64,000 nucleotides of DNA from Oligoflexia bacterium (lineage in GTDB: Bacteria > Bdellovibrionota > UBA1018). The translations under genes and the position numbers were made by a program. Location: contig CAITVN010000215.1 in assembly GCA_903895855.1 (NCBI GenBank), forward strand, positions 1 through 64,000. Reading direction: 5' to 3'. Numbering within the stretch: the first letter of the stretch is position 1; each line of letters begins with the position of its first letter. Below are positions 35,170 to 42,691 of the stretch, one piece after another. The notes beneath the pieces were generated by a model. It did no database searches, had not been told where the DNA came from, and saw only the letters and a program-made list of their open reading frames with translations.

Positions 35170-36312
35170 ATGACCACTATTGAACTTATATTTATAATCG
35201 CTTTAATCGCCACCTCTGGATTCTTATCGTCTTCAGAGGTGGCGCTTTTTAGTTTGTCTCGCTTTCAACTGAGAGCCCTTCGTGAGAAATTTCGCCCAGT
35301 TTACAAACGTGCAAGAACCCTCTTGGCCGATCCGAGCGGCGTTCTTTTGACGATTCTGCTCATTAATGAAATCGTCAATATTTCGCTATCTACTCTTTTT
35401 TCTGCAATTGTTGCGCGTGACTGGCCAGAGTATTCAGCCGGAACCCTCGGTCTCGTTATTGATTCAATCGGCCCCGATCTTCCGATTTGGGCTAAACAAG
35501 CCTTTTTCGGAATCGTCATGACGACACCAATCGTTATTTTCTTCTGTGAGATCACTCCAAAAGTTATCGGTGCCAAGGCCAGTCAGCTCGTCACTCTAAT
35601 TTTTTCAAAAGGGCTATTTTTCATTTATCAAAAAATGCGACTTGCCAGAATACTGCTAAAAAGAGTGAGCTCACTTGCGGCCAATATTATGAGTCGAGGT
35701 CGAAGTACTGACAAGCTTAGCGACTCTACCCAGACGGCCTCAAATCGACCCTTAATTCGAGAAGAGGAATTTTTGTCGATGGTTGAAGAGGGAATCACCG
35801 AAGGCACCGTAAAACCCGCTGAATTCGAATTGATTCGAAACGTATTCAACCTCGACGATCACAAAACTCTTGAAATCATTACCCCGATCAATCAAGTGTA
35901 TTCACTCGCTGCTGACACCAGCATCGCAGCGGCCCTAACCTGGATTAAAGGCACCCCCCATTATTCACGATTTCCAGTTTACGATGGCAACAAGTCTCGC
36001 ATCGTGGGAGTACTTTACACAAAAGATCTTTTGCTTTCTCGATTAAATGAGTCTGAAAACCACCGAGCCATTCGCGAGATCATGCACCCGCCATTTAGAA
36101 TTGCGGCGAAGTCAAAGCTCAACACCCTTTTTCGTAGGCTCAAACAAAAAAAAGTGCACATGGCCATCGTCGAGGACCAACCCAACCATTGCTCTGGAAT
36201 CGTCACCATGCAAGATGTTCTTGACGCCCTTTTTGAGGATGTTTTCACGTTTCCGGCCTCGCTGCCGATGCCCAACTTGCCGCCCCCGATGCCTAAGAGA
36301 GAGTCAAAATGA
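35170..36312 (+). CDS. CNNM/DUF21-CBS membrane protein lacking the CorC domain
   Basis: A 380-residue protein of the CNNM (HlyC/CorC) family linked to Mg2+/metal efflux. The DUF21 transmembrane domain has the family start SGFLSSSEVALFSLSRFQLRAL plus two more hydrophobic stretches and FFCEITPKVIGAKAS. It is followed by a CBS pair (VYSLAADTSIAAALTWIK, HYSRFPVYDGNKSRIVGVLY, then HMAIVEDQPNHCSGIVTMQD, read MAIVEDQ). It ends after the CBS pair with a Pro-rich tail, with no CorC_HlyC domain. The next gene, overlapping by 4 nt (ATGA), encodes a full-length relative, so a heterodimer is plausible. Confidence 0.88.
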   Translation: MTTIELIFIIALIATSGFLSSSEVALFSLSRFQLRALREKFRPVYKRARTLLADPSGVLLTILLINEIVNISLSTLFSAIVARDWPEYSAGTLGLVIDSIGPDLPIWAKQAFFGIVMTTPIVIFFCEITPKVIGAKASQLVTLIFSKGLFFIYQKMRLARILLKRVSSLAANIMSRGRSTDKLSDSTQTASNRPLIREEEFLSMVEEGITEGTVKPAEFELIRNVFNLDDHKTLEIITPINQVYSLAADTSIAAALTWIKGTPHYSRFPVYDGNKSRIVGVLYTKDLLLSRLNESENHRAIREIMHPPFRIAAKSKLNTLFRRLKQKKVHMAIVEDQPNHCSGIVTMQDVLDALFEDVFTFPASLPMPNLPPPMPKRESK

Positions 36313-37592
36313 TCGGGAACGAATACACGTTAGTGATCTTGAGCATCGTTATCTTGCTGCTAATTGAGGGTTTCTATTCAGGAAGCGAGATTGCCCTACT
36401 CTCGGCTGATCCGTTTCACTTGAGGGCACACTCTAAAAAGAAACTCTCGTCGGTGAACGCCGCCATTGCCCTCACTAAACACCCCGAGAGAGTTCTTTCT
36501 ACAACCCTAGTGATGACCAATCTGTGCATGATCGGTATTTCTGCCATTGTAACGCTCTTTCTCATCTCGAATCAGATTCGGCATGCAGAGCTCATTGCCA
36601 TTTTAATCACCTCACCGCTAATCGTGTTTTTTGGCGAACTCTTTCCAAAAACCTTATTTCAAAAACGATCAACTAAGCTTGCACCGCTAGTCGCCCCATT
36701 GATTCTCGCCACCTTCTGGGGCCTGTACCCGATCACCAAGCTGCTTTCGCTGTATACCGCCCGACTCTCGCGAATAGTGGGGCCCATCGATGAACTCGTC
36801 ACAGGTAAGCCAAAAACTACTCGCGAAGAATTGAGAACCTTACTCGCCCAAGGCACGAAAGATTCAGGCTTAAAGTCGAGTGAAACGCTGATGATTAAAC
36901 GTATCTTTGACTTCAAAGACACTGAAGCCAAGCATGCATTGATTCCGCTAGTTAGAGTCAACGCCATCATCAAAGAAGCCACCATTCAAGAAGCCCTAGA
37001 ATTATTCAAAGAACACCGACACTCTCGCATGCCGGTGTATGAAGAACGAATTGACAATATTGTGGCAGTACTAAAGTACTCAGACCTGCTTGCGGCCTCA
37101 GACCTCATGCAGTCGATTTCGTCATTTTTAACAACGCCAACCTTCGTACCAGAGACTCAAAGCCTGGACCGCGTGCTCACCGACATGAGTGAAGAAGACA
37201 TCGAAATGGTCGTGGTGGTCGACGAGTACGGTGGCGCCATCGGGGTTCTGACATTCGAAGACATTGTTGAAGAAATTGTGGGTGAAATTCGCGACGAATA
37301 TGACATTGAGTCGGCCCGTATTCGTCAACTAGGCCCCCACCGTTGGCTCGTACAGTCTCGCATTGAAATTGATGACATCAACGAGCAACTTTCACTTGAA
37401 CTGCCCAAGGGCGAATATGAAACGCTATCAGGGTTCTTGCTGCAGCAATTCGGCAGGATTCCAGAAGAGGGTGACGAGCTATTTTTTGATACTCCGGCTT
37501 GTTCGCTCAAAGTGACGATTCACCAGGCTAACCCTCGGGCAATTGAGGCCGTCTTGATTGATCGCTCAAACCCCAGTCACCTGAGTGTCTAA
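36309..37592 (+). CDS. CNNM/CorC-family transporter, full length
   Basis: A 427-residue protein with the CNNM layout: a DUF21 membrane domain (EGFYSGSEIALLSADPFHL, FFGELFPKTLFQ), a CBS pair (RVNAIIKEATIQEALELF, HSRMPVYEERIDNIVAVLKY, VVVVDEYGGAIGVLTFEDIV) and a C-terminal CorC_HlyC domain (LVQSRIEIDDINEQLSLELP, YETLSGFLLQQFGRIPEEGD). It is translationally coupled to the preceding shorter relative. Family members export Mg2+ or Co2+; the substrate here is not known. Confidence 0.9.
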   Translation: MIGNEYTLVILSIVILLLIEGFYSGSEIALLSADPFHLRAHSKKKLSSVNAAIALTKHPERVLSTTLVMTNLCMIGISAIVTLFLISNQIRHAELIAILITSPLIVFFGELFPKTLFQKRSTKLAPLVAPLILATFWGLYPITKLLSLYTARLSRIVGPIDELVTGKPKTTREELRTLLAQGTKDSGLKSSETLMIKRIFDFKDTEAKHALIPLVRVNAIIKEATIQEALELFKEHRHSRMPVYEERIDNIVAVLKYSDLLAASDLMQSISSFLTTPTFVPETQSLDRVLTDMSEEDIEMVVVVDEYGGAIGVLTFEDIVEEIVGEIRDEYDIESARIRQLGPHRWLVQSRIEIDDINEQLSLELPKGEYETLSGFLLQQFGRIPEEGDELFFDTPACSLKVTIHQANPRAIEAVLIDRSNPSHLSV

Positions 37593-37867
37593 AGACTTTA
37601 CAGGCGTCAAGCCCAGGTAGCCGCTACCACAGTGATTTTCGACACATTTTGACTGCTAGCCGGCTAAAACCCGGGACATTGCTTCGAAACCAACAAAAAA
37701 AAAGATGTTTTTTACTTCATCATTTCAACTAGATATAAGGAAGCTAGAAAGCTATTTTGCTACACAATGTGTATTTATCGACCCTGTGGCAAGGCGGTTG
37801 CAATACATACTTCCTGAAACGTTAAGAGAAGTAACGAGACCTAGAGAGAAACGAGAGGAAAGTAATC
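37593..37867 (+). other. leader and promoter region of the small secreted protein
   Basis: No gene is supported in these 275 nt. They contain a 10-bp palindrome TAGCCGGCTA (37657-37666), an A-rich tract near 37694, a putative promoter at 37711-37739 and a leader of about 120 nt ending in a purine-rich GAGAGGAAAG ribosome site. No riboswitch-like fold was recognised. Confidence 0.5.
37711..37739 (+). promoter_or_regulatory. putative promoter of the small secreted protein gene
   Basis: TTTACT (37711-37716), 17-bp spacer, TATAAG (37734-37739). The match is four of six and five of six to the housekeeping consensus. The predicted start near 37746 leaves a leader of about 120 nt before the ATG at 37868. 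Confidence 0.4.
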
Positions 37868-38098
37868 ATGTTAAAATCAATCGTGTTAGGATTTACTGTA
37901 TTGTCAGTTTTATTTGCTTCGAGCGCATTAGCCTCAGCACCAGGAACAGGTGGAGTGTCAGGATTTGTGAACCCCTTTGGTGACACAACCAAAACGCTAG
38001 GCACTTGCCCATTCAACAAAGAAAAGCCTGCCGGCTACGGAACTGGCTCTGCTCAACGCAGAAGAGACGAAAAAGCGGTTGTCGGCGGAATTAGATAA
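37868..38098 (+). CDS. small secreted protein, unknown
   Basis: A 76-residue protein with a textbook signal peptide (SIVLGFTVLSVLFASSALA, cleavage before SAPGTGG). The mature part is about 54 residues, Gly-rich with one Cys (GTCPFNKEK) and a basic stretch AQRRRDEK. No family is known to me. A GAGAGGAAAG ribosome site precedes the ATG. A stand-alone promoter, a 120-nt leader and a very strong terminator mark this as a genuine, probably well-expressed single gene. Confidence 0.8.
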   Translation: MLKSIVLGFTVLSVLFASSALASAPGTGGVSGFVNPFGDTTKTLGTCPFNKEKPAGYGTGSAQRRRDEKAVVGGIR

Positions 38099-38140
38099 TT
38101 CGAATTGTAAAGGCTCTCAATCGCTGTTAAAATATTTTGG

Positions 38141-38190
38141 ACGCCTTTGGTGTCGGCCTGCACAGCCGGCACTAAAGGCGTTCTTGTTTT
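38141..38190 (+). terminator. strong intrinsic terminator, 17-bp stem
   Basis: Arms 38141-38157 and 38165-38181 pair over 17 bp with two G-U wobbles around a 7-nt loop, followed by TTCTTGTTTT. It lies 43 nt past the small secreted protein gene. On the minus strand it could also end the leftward gene at 38225. Confidence 0.85.
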
Positions 38191-38224
38191 GAAGATTTCA
38201 ATTTGTTATTTGGTTACTCTTTGG

Positions 38225-38578
38225 CTACTGTTTGGCGTGCTTATTTGAATCAGAGCTATTGAGCTCACGAATCAAATTTTTCACTTTTTCTCGCTCAGTC
38301 AAATCAAGGCGCTCACCCACTACCTGATCTTTCACTAAATTCGAAACGCGAGCTGCCCCTTGTTTTGAGTCTTTCACCATCTGAGTAACCGCACTGGGTA
38401 CTGACTCGGTGGCGAATTTTTTAACTGACCGAGTGATCTCTGCTTTTTCTGCTTGAGCCATCTGAATCTTCACTTGATCAGAAACCGTTCGGCCCCTGAG
38501 TTGAACCAAGTGACTCAAAGCAATCACGACCAAAGAAAAAACTGAAATTTTTATAATAAATCCCAACAATTTAAGCAT
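38225..38578 (-). CDS. membrane-anchored small protein
   Basis: A 117-residue protein with one N-terminal membrane helix (LGFIIKISVFSLVVIALSHL) and a charged, probably helical tail rich in Lys, Glu, Gln and Ser (VKIQMAQAEKAEITRSVKKF, LDLTEREKVKNLIREL). Function unknown. Its start overlaps the end of the CheX-like gene by 8 nt, so it belongs to the CheY-like/CheX-like operon. Confidence 0.68.
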   Translation of the reverse strand: MLKLLGFIIKISVFSLVVIALSHLVQLRGRTVSDQVKIQMAQAEKAEITRSVKKFATESVPSAVTQMVKDSKQGAARVSNLVKDQVVGERLDLTEREKVKNLIRELNSSDSNKHAKQ

Positions 38579-39083
38579 GCCCTACCTCTTTTGACGGAAT
38601 CAAGCACACCAGGGTGTGAATGACTGCCTTACTCGCGGGCTTTGCGCCCGAAAGTTTAAACCATTTATCAACCCAGAGTTCTTGCGACTGATCTTCAATG
38701 CCAACTGCTTGCGCCAAACCGAAACTCTCTTTAACCGGTGAAATCGACGCGATTAATTCAGGAACACTGATTTCAACCAGCGGTAGATCTTGCGCCCCAG
38801 AAAACCCCACTGAATTTTCAATGCACTTTTGTATGCAATGAGAAACTCTAGCCGCCAATACATTACATAATTCAGGGTCAGATGCCTGCTGACTCTCAGG
38901 AAAACTCACCAGCAAAAAACCGCGGTAATCTCCATTAAAGTGAACAACCCATTGAGACGAAAACTGGTCAACCTTAGGGGCAGTTCTTAGACTCTTTAGG
39001 TTTCCCAAACCGTAAAAAGTAAACGCGATTTCTGAAATCAATTCGGGAAGTTTCAACTTTAGCGACGTAAGTTCGTTCGTCAT
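38571..39083 (-). CDS. CheX/CheC-like protein (tentative phosphatase)
   Basis: A 170-residue protein. The stretch DPELCNVLAARVSHCI fits the ExxN active-site helix of CheX/CheC-type CheY-P phosphatases (Glu and Asn of ELCN). Upstream FNGDYRGFLLVSFPES resembles their central strands, and VEISVPELIASI fits the strand after the helix. The family assignment is by pattern only. The context is strong: its ATG overlaps the stop of a CheY-like gene by 1 nt. CheX proteins remove phosphate from CheY-like regulators (family knowledge). Confidence 0.6.
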   Translation of the reverse strand: MTNELTSLKLKLPELISEIAFTFYGLGNLKSLRTAPKVDQFSSQWVVHFNGDYRGFLLVSFPESQQASDPELCNVLAARVSHCIQKCIENSVGFSGAQDLPLVEISVPELIASISPVKESFGLAQAVGIEDQSQELWVDKWFKLSGAKPASKAVIHTLVCLIPSKEVGHA

Positions 39084-39490
39084 TAGTTAGCCTCCTGCTG
39101 TGCGTTTCGGCCTCCTTTTTGCGAGTCCGACATTAACGTATTTTCAATTGTCTTAAGCACTTCTTCTTCAGTAAATGGTTTCAAGATATAATCAATGGCG
39201 CCAACGCTAATGGCCTCCATCACCAAACTCTCTTGGCCCATGGCTGAAATGATCACCACTTTGGCGTCTTTATCTGCCTTCACTATTTTTCGAGTGGCTT
39301 CGATGCCACTCATCACGGGCATCACGATATCCATCGTGACCAAGTCTGGGCGAAGCTCGGCATATTTTGCAATGGCTTCTTGGCCATCGGCGGCCTCCCC
39401 GACTACCGAATAGTGGGCCGCAGTTAAGATATCAGTTAAAGTCTTACGAACAAACGGTACGTCATCAACGACCATGATGGTCTTTGCCAT
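39083..39490 (-). CDS. CheY-like single-domain response regulator
   Basis: A 135-residue receiver-only protein. The acidic pair is in MVVDDVPFVRKTL, the phospho-acceptor Asp in LVTMDIVMPVMSGIEAT, the switch Ser in VVIISAMGQ and the Lys in YILKPFTEEEV. There is a polar tail of about 15 residues. It lacks an output domain and so acts by protein contact, as CheY does. It is followed directly by a CheX-like gene that could dephosphorylate it. An AGAGGG purine tract lies upstream of the ATG. Confidence 0.93.
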   Translation of the reverse strand: MAKTIMVVDDVPFVRKTLTDILTAAHYSVVGEAADGQEAIAKYAELRPDLVTMDIVMPVMSGIEATRKIVKADKDAKVVIISAMGQESLVMEAISVGAIDYILKPFTEEEVLKTIENTLMSDSQKGGRNAQQEAN

Positions 39491-39515
39491 AGAGAATACC
39501 CTCTCTCTAGCTACG

Positions 39516-39545
39516 AGTATAGGCTCAGTTTTTCATGAGATACAA
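39516..39545 (-). promoter_or_regulatory. putative promoter of the CheY-like operon
   Basis: On the minus strand TTGTAT (39545-39540), 18-bp spacer, TATACT (39521-39516). The start would be near 39509, about 19 nt before the ATG. Confidence 0.4.
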
Positions 39546-39609
39546 TGACGAAGAATTGACGCAATTGCCCCTAATTGAAGCTATGCCACCCTGCCGCCGC
39601 GCCAGATTA

Positions 39610-39924
39610 TCATTTCACGTTTGTTGCTTTAGCGACGGGAGCCTTTTTAGGAGCTGTTTTGTCTTCAACTCTGGCTGGCGCATCAGTGCCATCAGCCTTA
39701 ATCTTGCATTGACCATCTGTCGACGAGGGCGCGGCTGCAGCACCTTGTCCATACTTCGGATCGGTCGATGCCACGGACTGCGCCGCAGGGTCAGTGGACT
39801 CATCCGGAACCGACATCTGGGCTTTCTCATCTTCCTTTGCATACGCTTCAGAGTGAGTGAACAAATGACCAATTCCTAAGATCGCCAAGATAACTGCCAA
39901 ATTAACAAAGATATTTCGAATCAT
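39610..39924 (-). CDS. small exported Ala/Pro/Lys-rich protein
   Basis: A 104-residue protein with a signal peptide (IFVNLAVILAILGIGHLF, cleavage near AYAKE). The mature part is low-complexity and acidic then basic (DESTDPAAQSVASTDPKYG, KKAPVAKATNVK) with a single Cys, probably unstructured. The ATG at 39924 has AGGAG 7 nt upstream, so the frame extension to a TTG at 39930 is not needed. It starts 30 nt after the RHS-like gene with no terminator between, so the two are likely one transcript. Confidence 0.72.
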   Translation of the reverse strand: MIRNIFVNLAVILAILGIGHLFTHSEAYAKEDEKAQMSVPDESTDPAAQSVASTDPKYGQGAAAAPSSTDGQCKIKADGTDAPARVEDKTAPKKAPVAKATNVK

Positions 39925-39954
39925 AATCAATCTCCTCTAATCCCATCAGTTCAA

Positions 39955-41712
39955 CTAGAACGATAGCGAAACCCCAGCAGGTCTGATGATATCAAGCAAG
40001 TTCTGAAACGCTGTGGTGACCTGAAAGGCAACCTTTCGGCCAGCAGTACTGTCAACCTTCTTGATTTCACCACTATTGGTGTAAGAAACGGTGATGGTTC
40101 CCAATGCCGGATCTGAAATTTCAACTGGCTTACTGTTTTCGTTGTACTTGAAATTAATCTTGCGCTTGTCTTGATCAACCAAAGTACTGATTCGGCCCGA
40201 GTTGTCATAGAATAGATAAACACCCTTATTTTCAGAATTTTTTGCGAAGGTCAGATTCGATTTGTCATCGTATTTGAACTCTGACCAACTGATGTCTTTC
40301 GGATTTGCTTTTGACAAGCGAGTCACTTTCGCTACTTTGCCAAAACGTAGGTCATAAGCCAAATCAGTCACATCATACGGCGTCGTCTTCTTCGTCACGT
40401 GCCCCTTCGGATCGTAGGCAAACGTCGTCTCTTCGGTGCCTCGGCGAATGATAATCGGCAATCCGCAACACTCATTGTAGGTGGTTTCAGTTCGATCTCC
40501 ATCGATCTCAGCGACCATTTTATAGGTCCACTCTTCGCCGCCACTCTTGAACTTGGTGACGTACTCGTACTTACTGCTCGACAATGGCTTGCCATCTTTA
40601 CCTTTTATAGCAATCGAGATGATCAGGTGATCTTTATCAGTTGGGTTCTTTTCGTATTTGTATTCAGTGATGGTGCCATCGCGATCAGTCACTCTTGAAA
40701 CATTTTCGTTTTTATCAATGGGATAGTAGTCGATTTTTTGTGAACCCGCATATTTTTGCTCTTTCAAAAGCTTGCCTGTGGCATCTTTCTCTGGAGTTGA
40801 ATAGTACATGATCTCGGCTACATTGTGTCGATTGTCGCTGGTGTACTTGAATCCAAATTTATTGTTAACGGCATCAGTCGTTCCGGTTAATTCATCGCTT
40901 GCACTATAAGAGTAAGTAGATTTTTGACCGTTTTCTCCCTCAATTTTGCTAACCAACCCGTTGGTTCCAAAATAGACGAATATTTTGCGATTGAAATTAT
41001 CGGTGAGTTTCTGAAGCTTTCCATCGTTCCCATACGCAAAATCAATCGAGTTATTATTCTTATCGATCAATTTTGCCAATTTTCCTTGCATGTTAAAAAT
41101 TTCAGTCTTGCCGCTATCAAAAGTGCGCTGATAACCATTTTTTACACGTGTGATGTACTGGTAACTGAAACGATTTGAAGTCAACACGGCTCCCTCAGGT
41201 AGCACTCTGGCTTCAACTTTTTTCATTTCTCTCAGTTTTTCCCACTCGTCATTTCTGAAGTCAGCATTGGTGGCTAATTTCGCTCTATAATCAGCAACCT
41301 CTTTTGCACTCGACGGTAAAAAACCAGCTGCTTTTGCTGCCTCAGCAATTTTTTCAACCGCTTTATCGAGCTCCTCTTTCTTAAAGGCTACTGGCATGAA
41401 TCGATTCTCGGCACCGCCACCGTATTCATGAACAACGACACTACCATCAGCGGCCACTTGCAAGTAGACCTCATACTCATTTCCCCAACCCCAACCAAAC
41501 ATCCCTTTAAACGGGGTTTTTGAGTTATAAACCCGTTCAATTTTAGGCTCGAATCCACCTGGGTAGTAAATATCGGTATAAGCAACAAAGAAGTTTCCGT
41601 TCTTCAAACTCACATTCGCCCAGACCGGCTTAACCAACAAACCAGCAACCATGGCAAAACCAAACACCATTGCAACAGTCGCGAACATTTTGCGAAAATT
41701 ACGAATTTTCAT
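39955..41712 (-). CDS. secreted RHS/YD-repeat-like protein
   Basis: A 585-residue exported protein with signal peptide (FATVAMVFGFAMVAGLLV, cleavage near VWANV). The N-terminal region resembles the DUF6531 segment of RHS proteins (YPGGFEPKIERVYNSKT, GMFGWGWGNEYEVYL). A series of YD-type repeats follows (NNSIDFAYGNDGKLQKLTDN, GQKSTYSYSASDELTGTTDA, SWSEFKYDDKSNL). It stops without the RHS core or a variable C-terminal toxin, so it looks structural rather than a toxin. The ATG at 41712 has GAGGGG upstream. It lies 59 nt after tadB, at the 3' end of the Tad operon, and might be an adhesin or pilus-associated surface protein (inference). Confidence 0.8.
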   Translation of the reverse strand: MKIRNFRKMFATVAMVFGFAMVAGLLVKPVWANVSLKNGNFFVAYTDIYYPGGFEPKIERVYNSKTPFKGMFGWGWGNEYEVYLQVAADGSVVVHEYGGGAENRFMPVAFKKEELDKAVEKIAEAAKAAGFLPSSAKEVADYRAKLATNADFRNDEWEKLREMKKVEARVLPEGAVLTSNRFSYQYITRVKNGYQRTFDSGKTEIFNMQGKLAKLIDKNNNSIDFAYGNDGKLQKLTDNFNRKIFVYFGTNGLVSKIEGENGQKSTYSYSASDELTGTTDAVNNKFGFKYTSDNRHNVAEIMYYSTPEKDATGKLLKEQKYAGSQKIDYYPIDKNENVSRVTDRDGTITEYKYEKNPTDKDHLIISIAIKGKDGKPLSSSKYEYVTKFKSGGEEWTYKMVAEIDGDRTETTYNECCGLPIIIRRGTEETTFAYDPKGHVTKKTTPYDVTDLAYDLRFGKVAKVTRLSKANPKDISWSEFKYDDKSNLTFAKNSENKGVYLFYDNSGRISTLVDQDKRKINFKYNENSKPVEISDPALGTITVSYTNSGEIKKVDSTAGRKVAFQVTTAFQNLLDIIRPAGVSLSF

Positions 41713-41771
41713 TTCTCTATTCCCCTCAACCTTTTTATGATCAGTAGATACCCAACCCAGTGCCGAAGCCT

Positions 41772-42677
41772 TCACACTTCGATCTTAATTATCTTCATAA
41801 TGACAAAGAAACAGGTAACTTCCAAGAGAAGAATTACCGTCAATATCAACCATCCCAGCCAGTGGGTAAAAAGAGGCATCATAAATTCTGGATCTGATTG
41901 ATAGAAAACCACTAGCATAATTGGAGGTACCGCCAACAAAAAGTACCCTTGCATCAACCCCTGCGCCGTCATTGCCGAAATTCTTTTTTGTACCTTAATG
42001 CGTTCACGAATCGTCGTCACAATAGTGTCGAATGTTTCTGATAAGTTACCCCCAGTTTCTTTCAAAATATTGACAGATGTGACGAACATTTCGACATCTT
42101 CAGCAACCATGCGTTTCGAGAGATTAGTCAGGGCGTCTTCTAAAGACACACCCAGTTTGTTTTCATTCAATACAAGGCCGAACTCTTGTTGCATCGGATT
42201 CGGCATCTCCTGGGTAACCAGTCCAAACGATTGCGGCACCGAAAGGCCAGATTTAAGCCCGTTTGACATCAAATTCAACCCATCGACCATTTGATACACA
42301 AATTTTTCGGTTCGCTTTCTCACCATGTGGTTAATGAGGGGCTTGGGGATAAACCAGATCAATGACCCCATGACCAAGCCCAAAGGTAGACCAATGAAAA
42401 CCCTGGGCAAGCAGATCACAAAAAAGACTCCACCAAATGCAACACTTGCGGAGACTAGTCCTATTAAGACTTGATTGGGCTGCACATCAATAAACATATT
42501 CGCCAATTTTTCGACGATATAGTCACGGGTACCCAACGACTGAAATCTCAACCAGTCAAAAAAACGCTTACTCTGAGAGTACGAAAGACCCATGACAGAA
42601 AGTGCGATACCCGCAAGACCAATAATCTTGAGGGTCGATCCCATTTTAATTAGTAATCCATAAATTACCATGGCCAT
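41772..42677 (-). CDS. tadB: Tad pilus inner-membrane platform protein TadB
   Basis: A 301-residue T2SF-domain protein with membrane helices near the N terminus, at about 70-110 and at the C terminus (about 240-295). The cytoplasmic T2SF core contains MVDGLNLMSNGLKSGLSVPQ, GVSLEDALTNLSKRM and SVNILKETGGNLSETFDTI, as in TadB/GspF. With TadC it forms the platform on which the CpaF/TadA motor acts. AAGGTG lies 6 nt before the ATG. It is 14 nt after the cpaE-cpaF fusion gene. Its partner tadC is at the far upstream end of the operon (55951). Confidence 0.92.
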   Translation of the reverse strand: MAMVIYGLLIKMGSTLKIIGLAGIALSVMGLSYSQSKRFFDWLRFQSLGTRDYIVEKLANMFIDVQPNQVLIGLVSASVAFGGVFFVICLPRVFIGLPLGLVMGSLIWFIPKPLINHMVRKRTEKFVYQMVDGLNLMSNGLKSGLSVPQSFGLVTQEMPNPMQQEFGLVLNENKLGVSLEDALTNLSKRMVAEDVEMFVTSVNILKETGGNLSETFDTIVTTIRERIKVQKRISAMTAQGLMQGYFLLAVPPIMLVVFYQSDPEFMMPLFTHWLGWLILTVILLLEVTCFFVIMKIIKIEV

Positions 42678-42691
42678 AATCTACACCTTTC

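Noticed and set aside
37705..37983. Open frame overlapping the small secreted protein leader
   Set aside because: It covers the predicted promoter and leader in a different frame, has no signal or domain, and lacks a ribosome site.
39955..41712. RHS-type polymorphic toxin
   Set aside because: The chain ends within the repeats without the conserved RHS core or a variable C-terminal domain, and no immunity-like gene follows.
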